Shown here: positions 1-7,390 of the stretch, piece by piece
Position numbering within the stretch: the stretch's first letter is position 1
Layout: each line of letters begins with the position of its first letter
Source: Euperipatoides rowelli
Taxonomy: Eukaryota > Onychophora > Udeonychophora > Euonychophora > Peripatopsidae
Length of the DNA stretch: 11,489 nucleotides
Direction: 5' to 3' (one strand)
Assembly (NCBI GenBank): GCA_003024985.2
Contig: PXIH01S0001112.1
Program-made: the position numbers and the translations under genes
The notes under the pieces: model-generated
The model's input: the letters and a program-made list of their open reading frames with translations, nothing else
Told to the model about the DNA's origin: nothing
Database searches by the model: none

Positions 1-23
1 CAATAATTGTATTGTCTGACAGT

Positions 24-35
24 TTTGGCGGGAAA
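24..35 (+). promoter_or_regulatory. E2F/DP-like binding site
   Basis: The 12-mer TTTGGCGGGAAA matches the E2F/DP consensus exactly and sits in DNA that is otherwise poor in G and C. A TATAAAAG box lies about 85 bases downstream, so this could be the edge of a promoter for a gene outside the window. No transcript or ORF nearby supports that, and a 12-bp match can arise by chance. Confidence 0.25.
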
Positions 36-118
36 AAAGGTTCTAAATGAGAATAATGTTAAGCAGATTATTTTGTTGCGCCTATGCTAGACAAATTAAC
101 TGTATTTACTATTTAGCA

Positions 119-126
119 TATAAAAG
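119..126 (+). promoter_or_regulatory. TATA-box-like motif
   Basis: TATAAAAG matches the core-promoter TATA consensus. Its only support is the E2F-like site about 85 bases upstream. No initiator motif or convincing ORF follows, and in DNA this rich in A and T such matches are frequent. Confidence 0.12.
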
Positions 127-755
127 TGTAAACTAAGAGAAGAGAGGGGAGATGGAAAATTCTTAGGATTACAGGGGGGAGGGGGGAACGGCCCAGGCAA
201 CGTTGGGTAATTCTGCTAGTTTTGAAATAAAATTTAACCTGTTAATCTTTTCTTTATTCCTTAAATTTGAATTTTTAAAGTACTGCCTGAGAATCTGGAC
301 TGACCAAATCCCCAAGCAGTCCCGATTTTTGGACTTTTACTGTAGTTTGTTAGATTTGAATTTCAGGATTATCAGGCGATTTTAATTTGGATTCTAAAAA
401 GAATTTAATTTGACAAACCTACCAGTTTCTGGATAATTAATTCAATTACATAGATATCTGAAAGGAATTTTAATATTTTTTAAATATATTATTATAATGC
501 AGTGATAAAGTAGAGAAAAAAAACTACCACTTGCACCAATATTATAACAATACTTTATTACAAATTTACATGACAATAATTATGGCTAATATGAATGAGA
601 TTCTTACATATTTGGCAACGACGACAGGATTAAAAATAAATATAGTGTATTGGTAGAGTCAACAATATCAACAAAATAAATGAGATCACTTCTAAAATAA
701 AGGCAGTAATCTCTTTTCTGAAAATCTTATAAGATCAAAACATCCTAAATATTGT
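127..755. other. AT-rich gene-free stretch with a G6-A-G6 tract
   Basis: I see no gene here. The one compositional oddity is two runs of six G separated by one A at 174-186, preceded by purine-rich DNA from 136; together they could support G-quadruplex folding. A perfect 12-bp palindrome, ATCTTATAAGAT, lies at 724-735. The 60-codon frame at 203-385 has AT-driven composition and no recognisable motif, so I do not call it. Confidence 0.4.
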
Positions 756-798
756 TCAGAAAATTCTAAGATTTTTGAAGTCAATCAGAAAATTCTAA
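756..798. repeat. 14-bp direct repeat, two copies
   Basis: TCAGAAAATTCTAA occurs at 756-769 and again at 785-798, 29 bases apart start to start. Similarity stops at the end of the 14-mer, so this is a small local duplication and not a tandem array. Confidence 0.6.
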
Positions 799-800
799 TA

Positions 801-813
801 CCCCCCCCCCCCC
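801..813. repeat. C13 homopolymer
   Basis: Thirteen C in a row follow the second copy of the 14-bp repeat. Such tracts are unstable and their length in an assembly is often wrong. Shorter C-runs occur at 9635-9642 and 9799-9804. Confidence 0.9.
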
Positions 814-1181
814 TCCTAATAATGTTTCTAAAAATTTATCCATTGAACACCACTTACAAAAAAAAATATCTACTTTCTAGTAAAGAACTACCATTTCATT
901 ATTTTAATTGAAAAAATTTTAAAACATGATTATGGCATTTATTATAAGATAGGTCAGGATTTTCTATTCTGACACACTAGGATAAAAGATAGGAATTCAA
1001 ACACATTAGGAGCTCTACAGACAAACTAATCATTAAATAAAAAAGCATATACAGTAACTAGATGATAATCAGGATATGACAAACTACGGTTATTCACCAA
1101 TTTGTCAACGCATTACATTCTATATGTTTGAACTTAATAAAAAAAAGGTAAAACGGTATAATTATTAAATGTTTTGCACAA

Positions 1182-1346
1182 ATGGCTAAATTACACAAAA
1201 TCTTGTTTATATTTTTAGTCTCTCTGGGAGGGAAGATAAATCCACTGGGTAATCTTGCTAATACTGTAAAATTAGTATTGGGGTACTCAGTGTTCGACAC
1301 TAGTGGCGGCAACAGGACATACTGTATGCCAAGCAAAATGCATTAA
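1182..1346 (+). CDS. Doubtful small ORF, signal-peptide-like N-terminus
   Basis: An ATG-to-TAA frame of 54 residues. It starts MAKLHKILFIFLVSLGGK, a basic residue followed by a hydrophobic stretch as in a secretory signal peptide, then a short polar tail with one cysteine near residue 48. The start context has C at -3 and G at +4, so it is only moderate. The stretch is richer in GC than its surroundings. I recognise no family. Against it: the opposite strand is also open here for 80 codons (1094-1336), which suggests a stop-poor patch, perhaps an old repeat, and not selection on one frame. An exon or a transposon fragment would look the same. Confidence 0.15.
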   Translation: MAKLHKILFIFLVSLGGKINPLGNLANTVKLVLGYSVFDTSGGNRTYCMPSKMH

Positions 1347-1348
1347 AT

Positions 1349-1391
1349 GCCGTCAGTTTTATCAACTGATGGCATATTTTTGCCATCAATT
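1349..1391. repeat. Three-armed inverted repeat, copy 1
   Basis: Three related arms follow one another: GCCGTCAGTT (1349-1358), AACTGATGGC (1364-1373) and GCCATCAATT (1382-1391). The middle arm can pair with either neighbour, 9 of 10 positions each time, so two mutually exclusive hairpins are possible. The same plan recurs at 1637-1680. The two copies may be the ends of a short mobile element. Confidence 0.7.
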
Positions 1392-1636
1392 AAAAAAATA
1401 ATAAAAAAATTTTAGCTGCTGCTGTCCGAATTTCTGTAAATTCATTTTTAATCGGCCACTAACAGTTTACAAAATTCTATTGGTTCAATTCATTCTCAGT
1501 ATGACCTTTGCTTATACAACTTCAGAAATAAAATTTTAAAAAAAAATACATTATTCTTAGTTTAACTATAATTTTGGCAATGTACAGGTTATTAAAGTTT
1601 TTATATTTTTCTGTTTGCCGCTGGAATATTGCATAT

Positions 1637-1680
1637 GCCGCCAGTACGCTTTAACTGATGGCAAGATTTCACCATCAGTC
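1637..1680. repeat. Three-armed inverted repeat, copy 2
   Basis: Arms are GCCGCCAGTA (1637-1646), AACTGATGGC (1653-1662) and ACCATCAGTC (1671-1680). The central arm is identical to that of copy 1 and lies 289 bases further on; the outer arms have diverged. Because the unit is itself nearly palindromic, the two copies can be read as direct or as inverted repeats. The inverted reading would make 1364-1680 a MITE-sized element of about 320 bp. Confidence 0.65.
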
Positions 1681-1801
1681 TAAAAACTTAGTGTCAAGGC
1701 ATGGGTACTGCATAAAAGCCTTAGATAAGCCAGATATGCTAAGGGTAGCCTTCAGGTCTACTGTTTTAACAACACAAACAGCCATGTCCACAATAGGCTA
1801 G

Positions 1802-2640
1802 TATTCAAATATTCAAATCCACGATGCCTAGATTAAAAATCATCCATATTAACAATTGCTCTATTTAGGCATAGCATAAAAATATATGGTATATGCATTA
1901 TCCTATTTTATAATTAACTACTAAAATTTAGCTTTAGACTACATGCTTAAGATTGTAATTAACAGTTCACCTAATTTATAAGGTGGTAATAGTGTTAAAA
2001 TATATTTTTTAAATGTCAAAATTACATTAATAATTAAGTAATTAAAGTTAAATTTGAATCAAAATCAATTTTCAAATTGTTTTAAAGTATTTGACCCTTT
2101 ATTAACTGCAATTATAACAGCTATTGAGGCATTTTTAAAAAAATGAAGAACTACACACTACTGTATGTAATGCATCACAGCATCAACTGGGCATTTTTAT
2201 ATCCAATAGTATACCTATTAATCTTTTTTTCTTTGACAAATCAATTGTGAACAGATTGAAAAGGAGAAAAGATCGAGTTTTAAAAAATCATTGAGAATTT
2301 TGATGCGGTTTTTACAGGGTAGATGTTTCTGAAGTTTTAATATAGCAAACATGTAGCCTACTGTAGATAAAAGCTAGTTTTTTTAAATGATCATATAATA
2401 AAACTTTAGTTTTACTTGTACAGTAAATTGGGCCAGATTATGTAATAACAGACCATGTGCCACTTTACTAATTTTTCAGGAGACAGGTTTTAGAAAAACC
2501 CTCACCTCACAATTCAGAGTTTACCAATTTTCAGTAGATTTTCACACCTTAGGCTACTGTGTATTTTTATGCGCTCTAACAAGTTATAATATTAAAAATT
2601 ATAATAAGTGAAGCAATTTATTTATATTGAGAGATTTGTG
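1802..2640. other. AT-rich stretch, no gene seen
   Basis: No frame with coding character, no RNA gene and no clear repeat. It contains short AT palindromes and three copies of the word TACAGTA or its complement (2159, 2359, 2419) that is over-represented across the window. Confidence 0.5.
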
Positions 2641-2643
2641 CTT

Positions 2644-3028
2644 GGTCTTTTTGTGCATAATAGGGTTTAGTGAATTTACTTAGACCAAACCCCAAATTTC
2701 AATTTTTAAGTGATATTTAGCTATGCATAAATAAACCATGAACATATAAACTTAGACCAAACACTAACTTTTAAGCGATATTTAGCTATGCATAAACAGA
2801 TCAACTGTCAATTATTGGATTGAAAATAACATACTGCGTGTTTGGTCTGGCTACGCATACAATGTAACTCAAATTAGCTTTTATGAAAATTGACATCAAT
2901 TGGTCTTTGCTGGATTTTTTTAAGCTAGAAGTTGAATAATTGTTTAGAAGGTAGTTTGGATGTTGAGCTACAAGATAGCGCTGCTAACCCAAAATCAGAA
3001 AAATTGGTGCTAGGTCTACAAATGCATA
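2644..3028 (+). repeat. Dispersed word GGTCT-N6-GCATA, three copies
   Basis: GGTCT, six variable bases and GCATA occur at 2644-2659, 2844-2859 and 3013-3028. The 6-base gap is constant while its sequence differs each time. The reverse complement of the first half, AGACC, starts both copies of the duplication at 2678-2798, and the second half (GCATA) is also present there. This looks like remnants of one diverged repeat family, or a spaced binding site. I cannot name a factor. Confidence 0.45.
2678..2798. repeat. Diverged direct duplication of about 50 bp
   Basis: Copy 1 (2678-2733) and copy 2 (2750-2798) share ACTTAGACCAAAC at their left ends and GATATTTAGCTATGCATAAA at their right ends, apart from a few mismatches outside those blocks. 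The left ends are 72 bases apart and the right blocks 65, so copy 1 carries about seven extra bases in the middle. Copies of GGTCT-N6-GCATA lie on both sides. Confidence 0.7.
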
Positions 3029-3294
3029 ACGCCGTCCAAATAAGATTCAAATTAATAAAATGTTATACATTGGACTTTAACTCTTTATAATTGTGGAGGC
3101 ACCGTCATATTTGTGGAGGAATTTTTAAAGATTATAAGTTAAATATTATGTGAAAATATTTTTTTCTTTTAAGTATTTAAGATTACACGATAGAACATTT
3201 AGAAGCTGTGTGAAAATGGTGCTAATTTTCCAGTTATTTGATATACAATATTATATAAAATAGGAATATAGTATACTGTATAGGCTCTATAATT

Positions 3295-3535
3295 CGGTGT
3301 TCTTCAACCTTTTTTCATTTACCGCCCACTTTTACATATTTTGCAGATTTCAATATGCCACCGCCCACCTTGACTTCATGTCGGATTTAATGACCTTTTT
3401 TTTTTTTTGGGTGACTTGACGTTTTGTTGACTTCTTAGATTTGATGACATTTTTTTTTTAGTAAATTCATTACCGCCCACCAAAAATCGTAAAACACCCA
3501 ATGATGGGCGTTCTGTACCAGGCTGAAGAACCCAG
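3295..3535. mobile_element. hAT-like non-autonomous transposon
   Basis: The ends form imperfect terminal inverted repeats: CGGTGTTCTTCAACC (3295-3309) against the complement of GGCTGAAGAACCCAG (3521-3535), 12 of 15 positions matching. They resemble the CAGNGGTTCTCAACC-type ends of hAT (Charlie-like) elements. The flanking 8-mers CTATAATT and CTCTAGGT agree at five positions, including the CTnTA core typical of hAT target duplications, so the duplication is eroded or coincidental. Inside, ACCGCCCAC occurs three times (3321, 3360, 3472). No transposase fits in 241 bp. Family assignment rests on recalled end consensus only. Confidence 0.5.
3371..3459. repeat. Internal duplication in the hAT-like element
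   Basis: TGACTTCATG at 3371 begins a unit ending in AATGACC and a T-run; a second unit starts at 3428 with TGACTTCTTAG and ends in GATGACA and a T-run. Apart from three missing bases and a few substitutions they are the same roughly 30-bp unit, which suggests expansion inside the element. Confidence 0.6.
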
Positions 3536-3652
3536 CTCTAGGTTGTAAAAAATTTAAATAAAGATCACTAAGTCTTAAAAATGGAAATGCTGGGTAATGC
3601 ATGTACAGTATATTCTAAAATACGAAAAAAACTGTTCAATCAGTGCAAAACC

Positions 3653-3685
3653 TTTAATAATTTCATAGAACTAAAATAGTTTAAT
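3653..3685 (-). terminator. Possible poly(A) signals of the zinc-finger gene
   Basis: On the minus strand, 40-70 bases after the stop codon, the variant signal ATTAAA occurs at 3680-3685 and 3653-3658. I see no canonical AATAAA on this strand close by. In DNA this rich in A and T the match is weak evidence. Confidence 0.2.
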
Positions 3686-3724
3686 CGAGGCAAGGAATTA
3701 ACAGGTGTAATCAATCTACTCAAA

Positions 3725-4792
3725 TCAAAATGCCAAAATGTCCTCTAAATGTTTTAATTTATGTTTAGTAAAAATATCTAGGGAAGCTATTTTACAATCA
3801 CATTCGTCGCATACATACTTACCGTTAATATGGTTTAATTTATGTTTTTCTATAGAAATTTTGTGATTACACTTATACTCGCACAAATCACAAGCAAAAG
3901 GCTTTTCCCCTTTATGTTTCAATTCGTGCTGGCTGAGAAAATATTTATAAAAGGTTTTATAATTACAGGTCCCACACGACAATAATTTCTTATCTTCTGA
4001 AGGCTTATCAAAGAAATGGATTAATTTATGATTGTATAAGGATACTGAATTCTCACCCTTAAAATCACATTTATCACACTTGTATTCTTTCTGCCGATGA
4101 GTCGATTGATGTTTAAGCATGACCTTTTTAATAGGAGTCTTAAAGTCACATTTCTCACATTTAAAGTCGAGATGATTTAATTTATGGCTAAGCATTACTT
4201 TTTCATAAGGCGTCGTAAAATTACACCCATTGCAATGAATTTCTTTCCTAGTGACGTGGTTTAATTTATGTTTACGTATATAAAGTTTGTTTTCGGTCTT
4301 GAAATTGCATTCGTTGCAAGAATACATTTCTCGATTATGGACTAAATTATGTTTCCGCATATTGCCTCTACAAGCTGTCTTAAAATCACAGTCCTCGCAG
4401 CAGTATGCTTTAGTCTTGGCACGATGCATTATATGTCTATTTATATTCCTTTTGTAAGCGGTTTTAAAACCACAATCATCGCATACAAATCTTTTAGCTA
4501 AGTTATGAGTCGCTACATGTGCATCAAGACTTGATTGTTCAGGTGTCTTAAAATCACATTTATCACAGCAAAGCGATGCAGTAGTAGCAAGAACTTCCAG
4601 ATTGTGTTCTAATTCGGATTCATTAATATTGTCTAGAGCGTAATCTCCAAAATTGAAAGTATTATTGATGAGCATCTCAGGGCTTGTGAAAAATGATTTA
4701 TCGATAGTCTCAAAGCTACTTTGGTCAAATCCAAATGTATCGCTTATAAACTGAATTATTTTTTCTTGATCGAGATTCGTTTCTTCATCCAT
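3725..4792 (-). CDS. Ten-finger C2H2 zinc-finger protein
   Basis: A 355-residue, probably nuclear, DNA-binding protein. Residues 1-70 are acidic, rich in D, E, N and F, without a recognisable BTB, ZAD or KRAB domain. Ten fingers follow, with first cysteines at 76, 104, 132, 159, 187, 212, 239, 273, 301 and 328. Each has C-x2-C-x12-H. The final spacing is H-x3-H except in finger 2 (H120, H123), which has H-x2-H. Most carry a [DN]-F-K-T motif after the second cysteine. Only the finger 8-9 linker (KGEKPFA) is of the classic TGEKP type; the 5-6 linker is four residues and the 7-8 linker thirteen. The ATG has A at -3 and G at +4. An in-frame stop lies upstream with no AG between, so no splice acceptor can add residues and this start is firm. 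It is intact and uninterrupted. A transcription factor is the likely role; targets are unknown. Confidence 0.93.
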   Translation of the reverse strand: MDEETNLDQEKIIQFISDTFGFDQSSFETIDKSFFTSPEMLINNTFNFGDYALDNINESELEHNLEVLATTASLCCDKCDFKTPEQSSLDAHVATHNLAKRFVCDDCGFKTAYKRNINRHIMHRAKTKAYCCEDCDFKTACRGNMRKHNLVHNREMYSCNECNFKTENKLYIRKHKLNHVTRKEIHCNGCNFTTPYEKVMLSHKLNHLDFKCEKCDFKTPIKKVMLKHQSTHRQKEYKCDKCDFKGENSVSLYNHKLIHFFDKPSEDKKLLSCGTCNYKTFYKYFLSQHELKHKGEKPFACDLCEYKCNHKISIEKHKLNHINGKYVCDECDCKIASLDIFTKHKLKHLEDILAF

Positions 4793-5096
4793 TTTATTTA
4801 CCGTAAATATTAGTATTAATTAAAAAAAAAAAAGTTATGTAAATATTATTAATATTAATCCAATTGCAACAATTCTTTACAATTAGTTAATATACGACCT
4901 TTTCAATCACTAGTTTATGTTGCCTAATTCACTATGTAACGAAATATCAATTTGAAAAAATAGTTTTGAAATTTCAAATGATTTATTCACGGTGGAATTG
5001 CAAATGCTTGGCAATGTTAAGATTGTTTCAATTTGTAAAATCAGAATAGTAGCTGAAAAAAATTTCAATTATTTTATATATCAATAAAAATCCATT
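4793..5096 (-). other. Likely 5' leader and upstream region of the zinc-finger gene
   Basis: Read on the minus strand, a strong splice-acceptor-like sequence (T-rich tract ending TTTTTTTCAG) ends at 5053, about 260 bases before the ATG. From there to the ATG is a plausible untranslated leader, including an A12 tract on the plus strand (4822-4833). I see no TATA box placed to serve the gene. Whether transcription starts here or further upstream cannot be settled from sequence. Confidence 0.3.
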
Positions 5097-5273
5097 TTAA
5101 ACAGGTGATTCAACAAACTGGAATATAAGCCAATGCAAATATAGGAATCGGTTGTATTTTAACCATAAAGGATTTTCTTCCATAAGATAGTCCAAGGCTT
5201 TTTCTTACTGATACATTCTCTTGGTAAACCTCATTTTTAAATTTCCGTCAAATAGTGTATGTAACTTCATTAC
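5097..5273 (-). mobile_element. Possible Helitron Rep/helicase remnant, frame-shifted
   Basis: Two overlapping minus-strand frames join into one protein-like stretch. Frame A, after a TGA at 5248-5250, reads RKFKNEVYQENVSVRK (5247 to about 5200). Frame B, from 5204 to a TAA at 5097, contains KALDYLMEENPLWLKYN. The order K-R-K, then V-x-[RK], then A-L-x-[WY]-L-x3-N-P-L-[YW] resembles the N-terminal DUF6570-like part of invertebrate Helitron proteins, as I recall that family. The shift falls in a run of five A. If right, this is a decayed fragment. The alternative is a 65-nt exon at 5209-5273: the acceptor TTTATTTTCCAG precedes 5273 and GTAAGA follows 5209, which would make it a leader exon of the zinc-finger gene. 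Confidence 0.35.
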
Positions 5274-5576
5274 CTGGAAAATAAATAATGTTATCAGTCT
5301 ATAGTAAAAATATAATTTGTTTTCAAGAGAAATGGCTACAACTGTATAAGCTTAGGCTTAAACTTTAAGAAATTAAATTATACAACAGTGTTAGAAATTA
5401 AGAATATGTTCATTGGAACCCTGCTGGTCTTAATTTGATAAATGTGAGAGCCCTTGAATAATTTAAGGAGCCCTGGTGAACTGTAAAAATATCGCAACAA
5501 AAAAATTTAAATAAAAAAATAAAAAAGATTAAAGTATGCTCAACGAACACAATACTGCAAATTAAAAAAAAAAAAA

Positions 5577-5597
5577 CACTTGTCCCTTGGACAAGTG
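5577..5597. repeat. Perfect 9-bp hairpin with 3-nt loop
   Basis: CACTTGTCC (5577-5585) and GGACAAGTG (5589-5597) are exact reverse complements around CTT. An A13 tract (5564-5576) lies directly before it. There is no T-run after the stem on either side that would suggest a terminator. Confidence 0.7.
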
Positions 5598-6416
5598 AAC
5601 TCAAAATTTCATTTGTCCCACAATTTTCATTAGTATACTTTATCGATTTTTATTTTGTTCATATTAGGATGTTTGTTGCATACACTAACACATAAAAAAA
5701 AAAAAATTGTGGAAAAGAGGGAAATGTGGAGGGATGATAAAGACAACAGTATAAATTTTGTCAATTTAGTATTTATAATTAAAAAAAAAAAAGGTTTCTG
5801 AATTATTTTTTTCTCACAGGTATTTAATTAAAAATAAATAATATTCACCCCGACCCTCTTTAGAAACTTAACATTATTTCAATAATTAATTCTGACATGC
5901 TTAAAATTTTAAAAAGAATAATTTTAAAAATTTGTAAGCCTTATAAGACCAATTTCTTACTGTGTATTATCCCTTGGCAGATCCAAGTGCTAATCCATTT
6001 TTTTTATTACCGGTAAATATTTTAAAGTATTATTTTAATAAAAATATTAAAAAAAAAAAAAATTCAAAGTTTAGAATTAAGAGTTTAGAGATAAGCTTTA
6101 AATAGTTCTTAACTATGATTTTTTTTTTTAAGTTTTCTGGTTAGAGTAGATGTAAAACATAGCTTGATTATCATGTTTCTAAAGATAATGATGATGCAGG
6201 AGGCTATTTCCAACTTAATAATTAGGAGCCTAATTCAGTTTTTGGGAGCCTGTGACTCTAGGGCTTCTCTTAATTTCAAACACAGCTATAATATAAAAAA
6301 AAAAAATAGGACTATCACATCGGAGTTATATTAAAAGCTAAAAGAAAAATACATACCNGTATATAAAATGAGAAGAATTGGAATGAATTAACATTCTATG
6401 AAATTAGTTTATATTT
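5598..6416. other. Gene-free stretch dense in long A/T tracts
   Basis: No gene seen. Long A or T runs occur at 5694-5706 (A13), 5781-5792 (A12), 6049-6062 (A14), 6119-6129 (T11) and 6295-6306 (A12); further runs lie just outside at 5564-5576 (A13) and 6582-6592 (A11). Base 6358 is ambiguous (N). Some tracts could be old poly(A) tails of retroposed sequence, but I see no duplicated target sites around them. Confidence 0.5.
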
Positions 6417-6448
6417 CAGGAGAACAATACTAGAGTATTGTTCTCCTG
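6417..6448. repeat. Perfect 15-bp foldback at the 5' edge of a LINE fragment
   Basis: CAGGAGAACAATACT (6417-6431) and its exact reverse complement (6434-6448) are separated by only AG. The right arm is part of the reverse-transcriptase coding sequence that follows; the left arm translates poorly against the family in that frame. The simplest reading is that the left arm is a short inverted copy made at the 5' truncation point of the LINE. Confidence 0.85.
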
Positions 6449-6966
6449 TTTGGCACACTTCACTTACCAAAATTCAGGCATATGACCTTGAAAAAGTTCA
6501 GAATAGAGTGATTAAAATCATTATGGGGAGTGACTATGAGGAAACATCACATGCCTTAATTTTCTTACCCCTTGAAACTTTAAAAAAAAAAAGAGAACTC
6601 TTTTACACAAAACATTTGCTATGCAATTAATTAAAATGTTTTTTAGTTATTGTCCACCCACACAAGGTGAAGTGTCAGGACGGTTCCATATGCAAATACA
6701 AACAGATTGTTGAAATCACCAATTTTTATTCAAGGTATTAAATGAGAATCTTTAAAGAAATCACGATTGTTTCTATATTGAAGTTATACATTAAGTTATT
6801 TGTAATTCCTTTTCAATTGATCTGTTAAATTTTTCAACAATATAGGCTATCCATATAATAATTCTCATATCCACATTTTGGGCTAGAATGATTAATCTTT
6901 GGTGTTAATTGTATAAGTGCTATCATTTTATGTAATTTTGTGTTGTATACGACAATAATAATAAAG
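6430..6966 (+). mobile_element. 5'-truncated LINE, reverse-transcriptase C-terminal end
   Basis: The frame 6430-6630 has no ATG near its beginning but reads LEYCSPVWHTSLTK, then LEKVQNRVIKIIMG, then LETLKKKRELF, and stops at TAA. This is the usual order of the region after the reverse-transcriptase thumb in CR1/L2-like non-LTR retrotransposons: LEY.sPVWh..Lt, lE.vQkRa..ii.g, L..L..RRe. Past the stop another frame has CPPTQGEVSGRF (about 6650-6690), which may be the next block after a frameshift. An AAT-rich sequence, GACAATAATAATAAAG, at 6951-6966 resembles the simple-repeat 3' ends of such elements, so I place the end there tentatively. The catalytic domain is absent, so it is a dead fragment. 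The family name is inference. Confidence 0.7.
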
Positions 6967-7183
6967 TATATACTTTCATGTATACTGGATACACACACAT
7001 GAAGTTTAACCAGGAACGTCTCATCCAATATCACCCAGGGTAAAGTTAGATGCGACACTTTTAAAGAATTTTGATAAAAAAAATTTCCTTTATTTGTTTT
7101 AATGTTTTATTTTTTTTTAGAATTTAATAACAAATTAGATAAATATAAATCATTAAAATAGTATCATGTTCATAGGCATTAAA
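6967..7183. other. AT-rich stretch, nothing recognised
   Basis: No gene or clear repeat. The minus-strand frame of 74 codons that covers 6834-7058 overlaps the presumed 3' end of the LINE and shows no recognisable motif. Confidence 0.4.
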
Positions 7184-7289
7184 TCAGCTTAAATCATTTA
7201 AAGAGGCAATCCATGTGAGTGACCGTGTCCCATTTTCAGCATATTGCAGCAGTGACCAACTCAGATTTTTCTGAAAACTAAAAATTTTA

Positions 7290-7302
7290 AGGTCATAGGT
7301 CA
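7290..7302 (+). promoter_or_regulatory. Perfect DR1 nuclear-receptor element
   Basis: AGGTCA-T-AGGTCA is a direct repeat of the nuclear-receptor half-site with one spacer base, the form preferred by RXR/USP heterodimers, HNF4 and similar receptors. A third AGGTCA lies at 7410-7415. No promoter is identified nearby, so any function is unproven; the zinc-finger gene is about 2.5 kb away. Confidence 0.35.
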
Positions 7303-7353
7303 AATTACCTTTATGCCAGGCGTCATCGTCAAAGTTCATCACATTAAAAAACG

Positions 7354-7390
7354 AGGAGATATCAACAAACCATTGATGTGAACATCTCCT
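7354..7390. repeat. Interrupted hairpin
   Basis: AGGAGAT (7354-7360) pairs with ATCTCCT (7384-7390), and the adjoining ATCAA (7361-7365) pairs with TTGAT (7373-7377), leaving a 7-nt loop and a 6-nt one-sided bulge (7378-7383). It lies inside the unrecognised open frame. Confidence 0.5.

Noticed and set aside
203-385. 60-codon plus-strand frame as a gene
   Set aside because: Its F/L/I/R composition follows base content, there is no family motif, and nothing around it supports a gene.
1094-1336. 80-codon minus-strand frame as a gene
   Set aside because: It overlaps a plus-strand frame that is also open, has no motif, and looks like a stop-poor patch. Kept only as context for the small ORF.
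1481-1496. GGTTCAATTC as a tRNA B-box
   Set aside because: It matches only partly, with no A-box at the right distance and no cloverleaf.
1658-1801. 47-residue plus-strand ORF starting inside the second three-armed repeat
   Set aside because: Its start lies in the repeat arm, the opposite strand is also open for about 40 codons, and no family is recognisable.
5410-5604. 64-codon minus-strand frame
   Set aside because: Driven by A/T tracts (F, I, L runs) and includes a homopolymer; no coding signal.
6358-6358. Ambiguous base N as a sign of a break
   Set aside because: A single unresolved base; nothing on either side suggests an assembly join.
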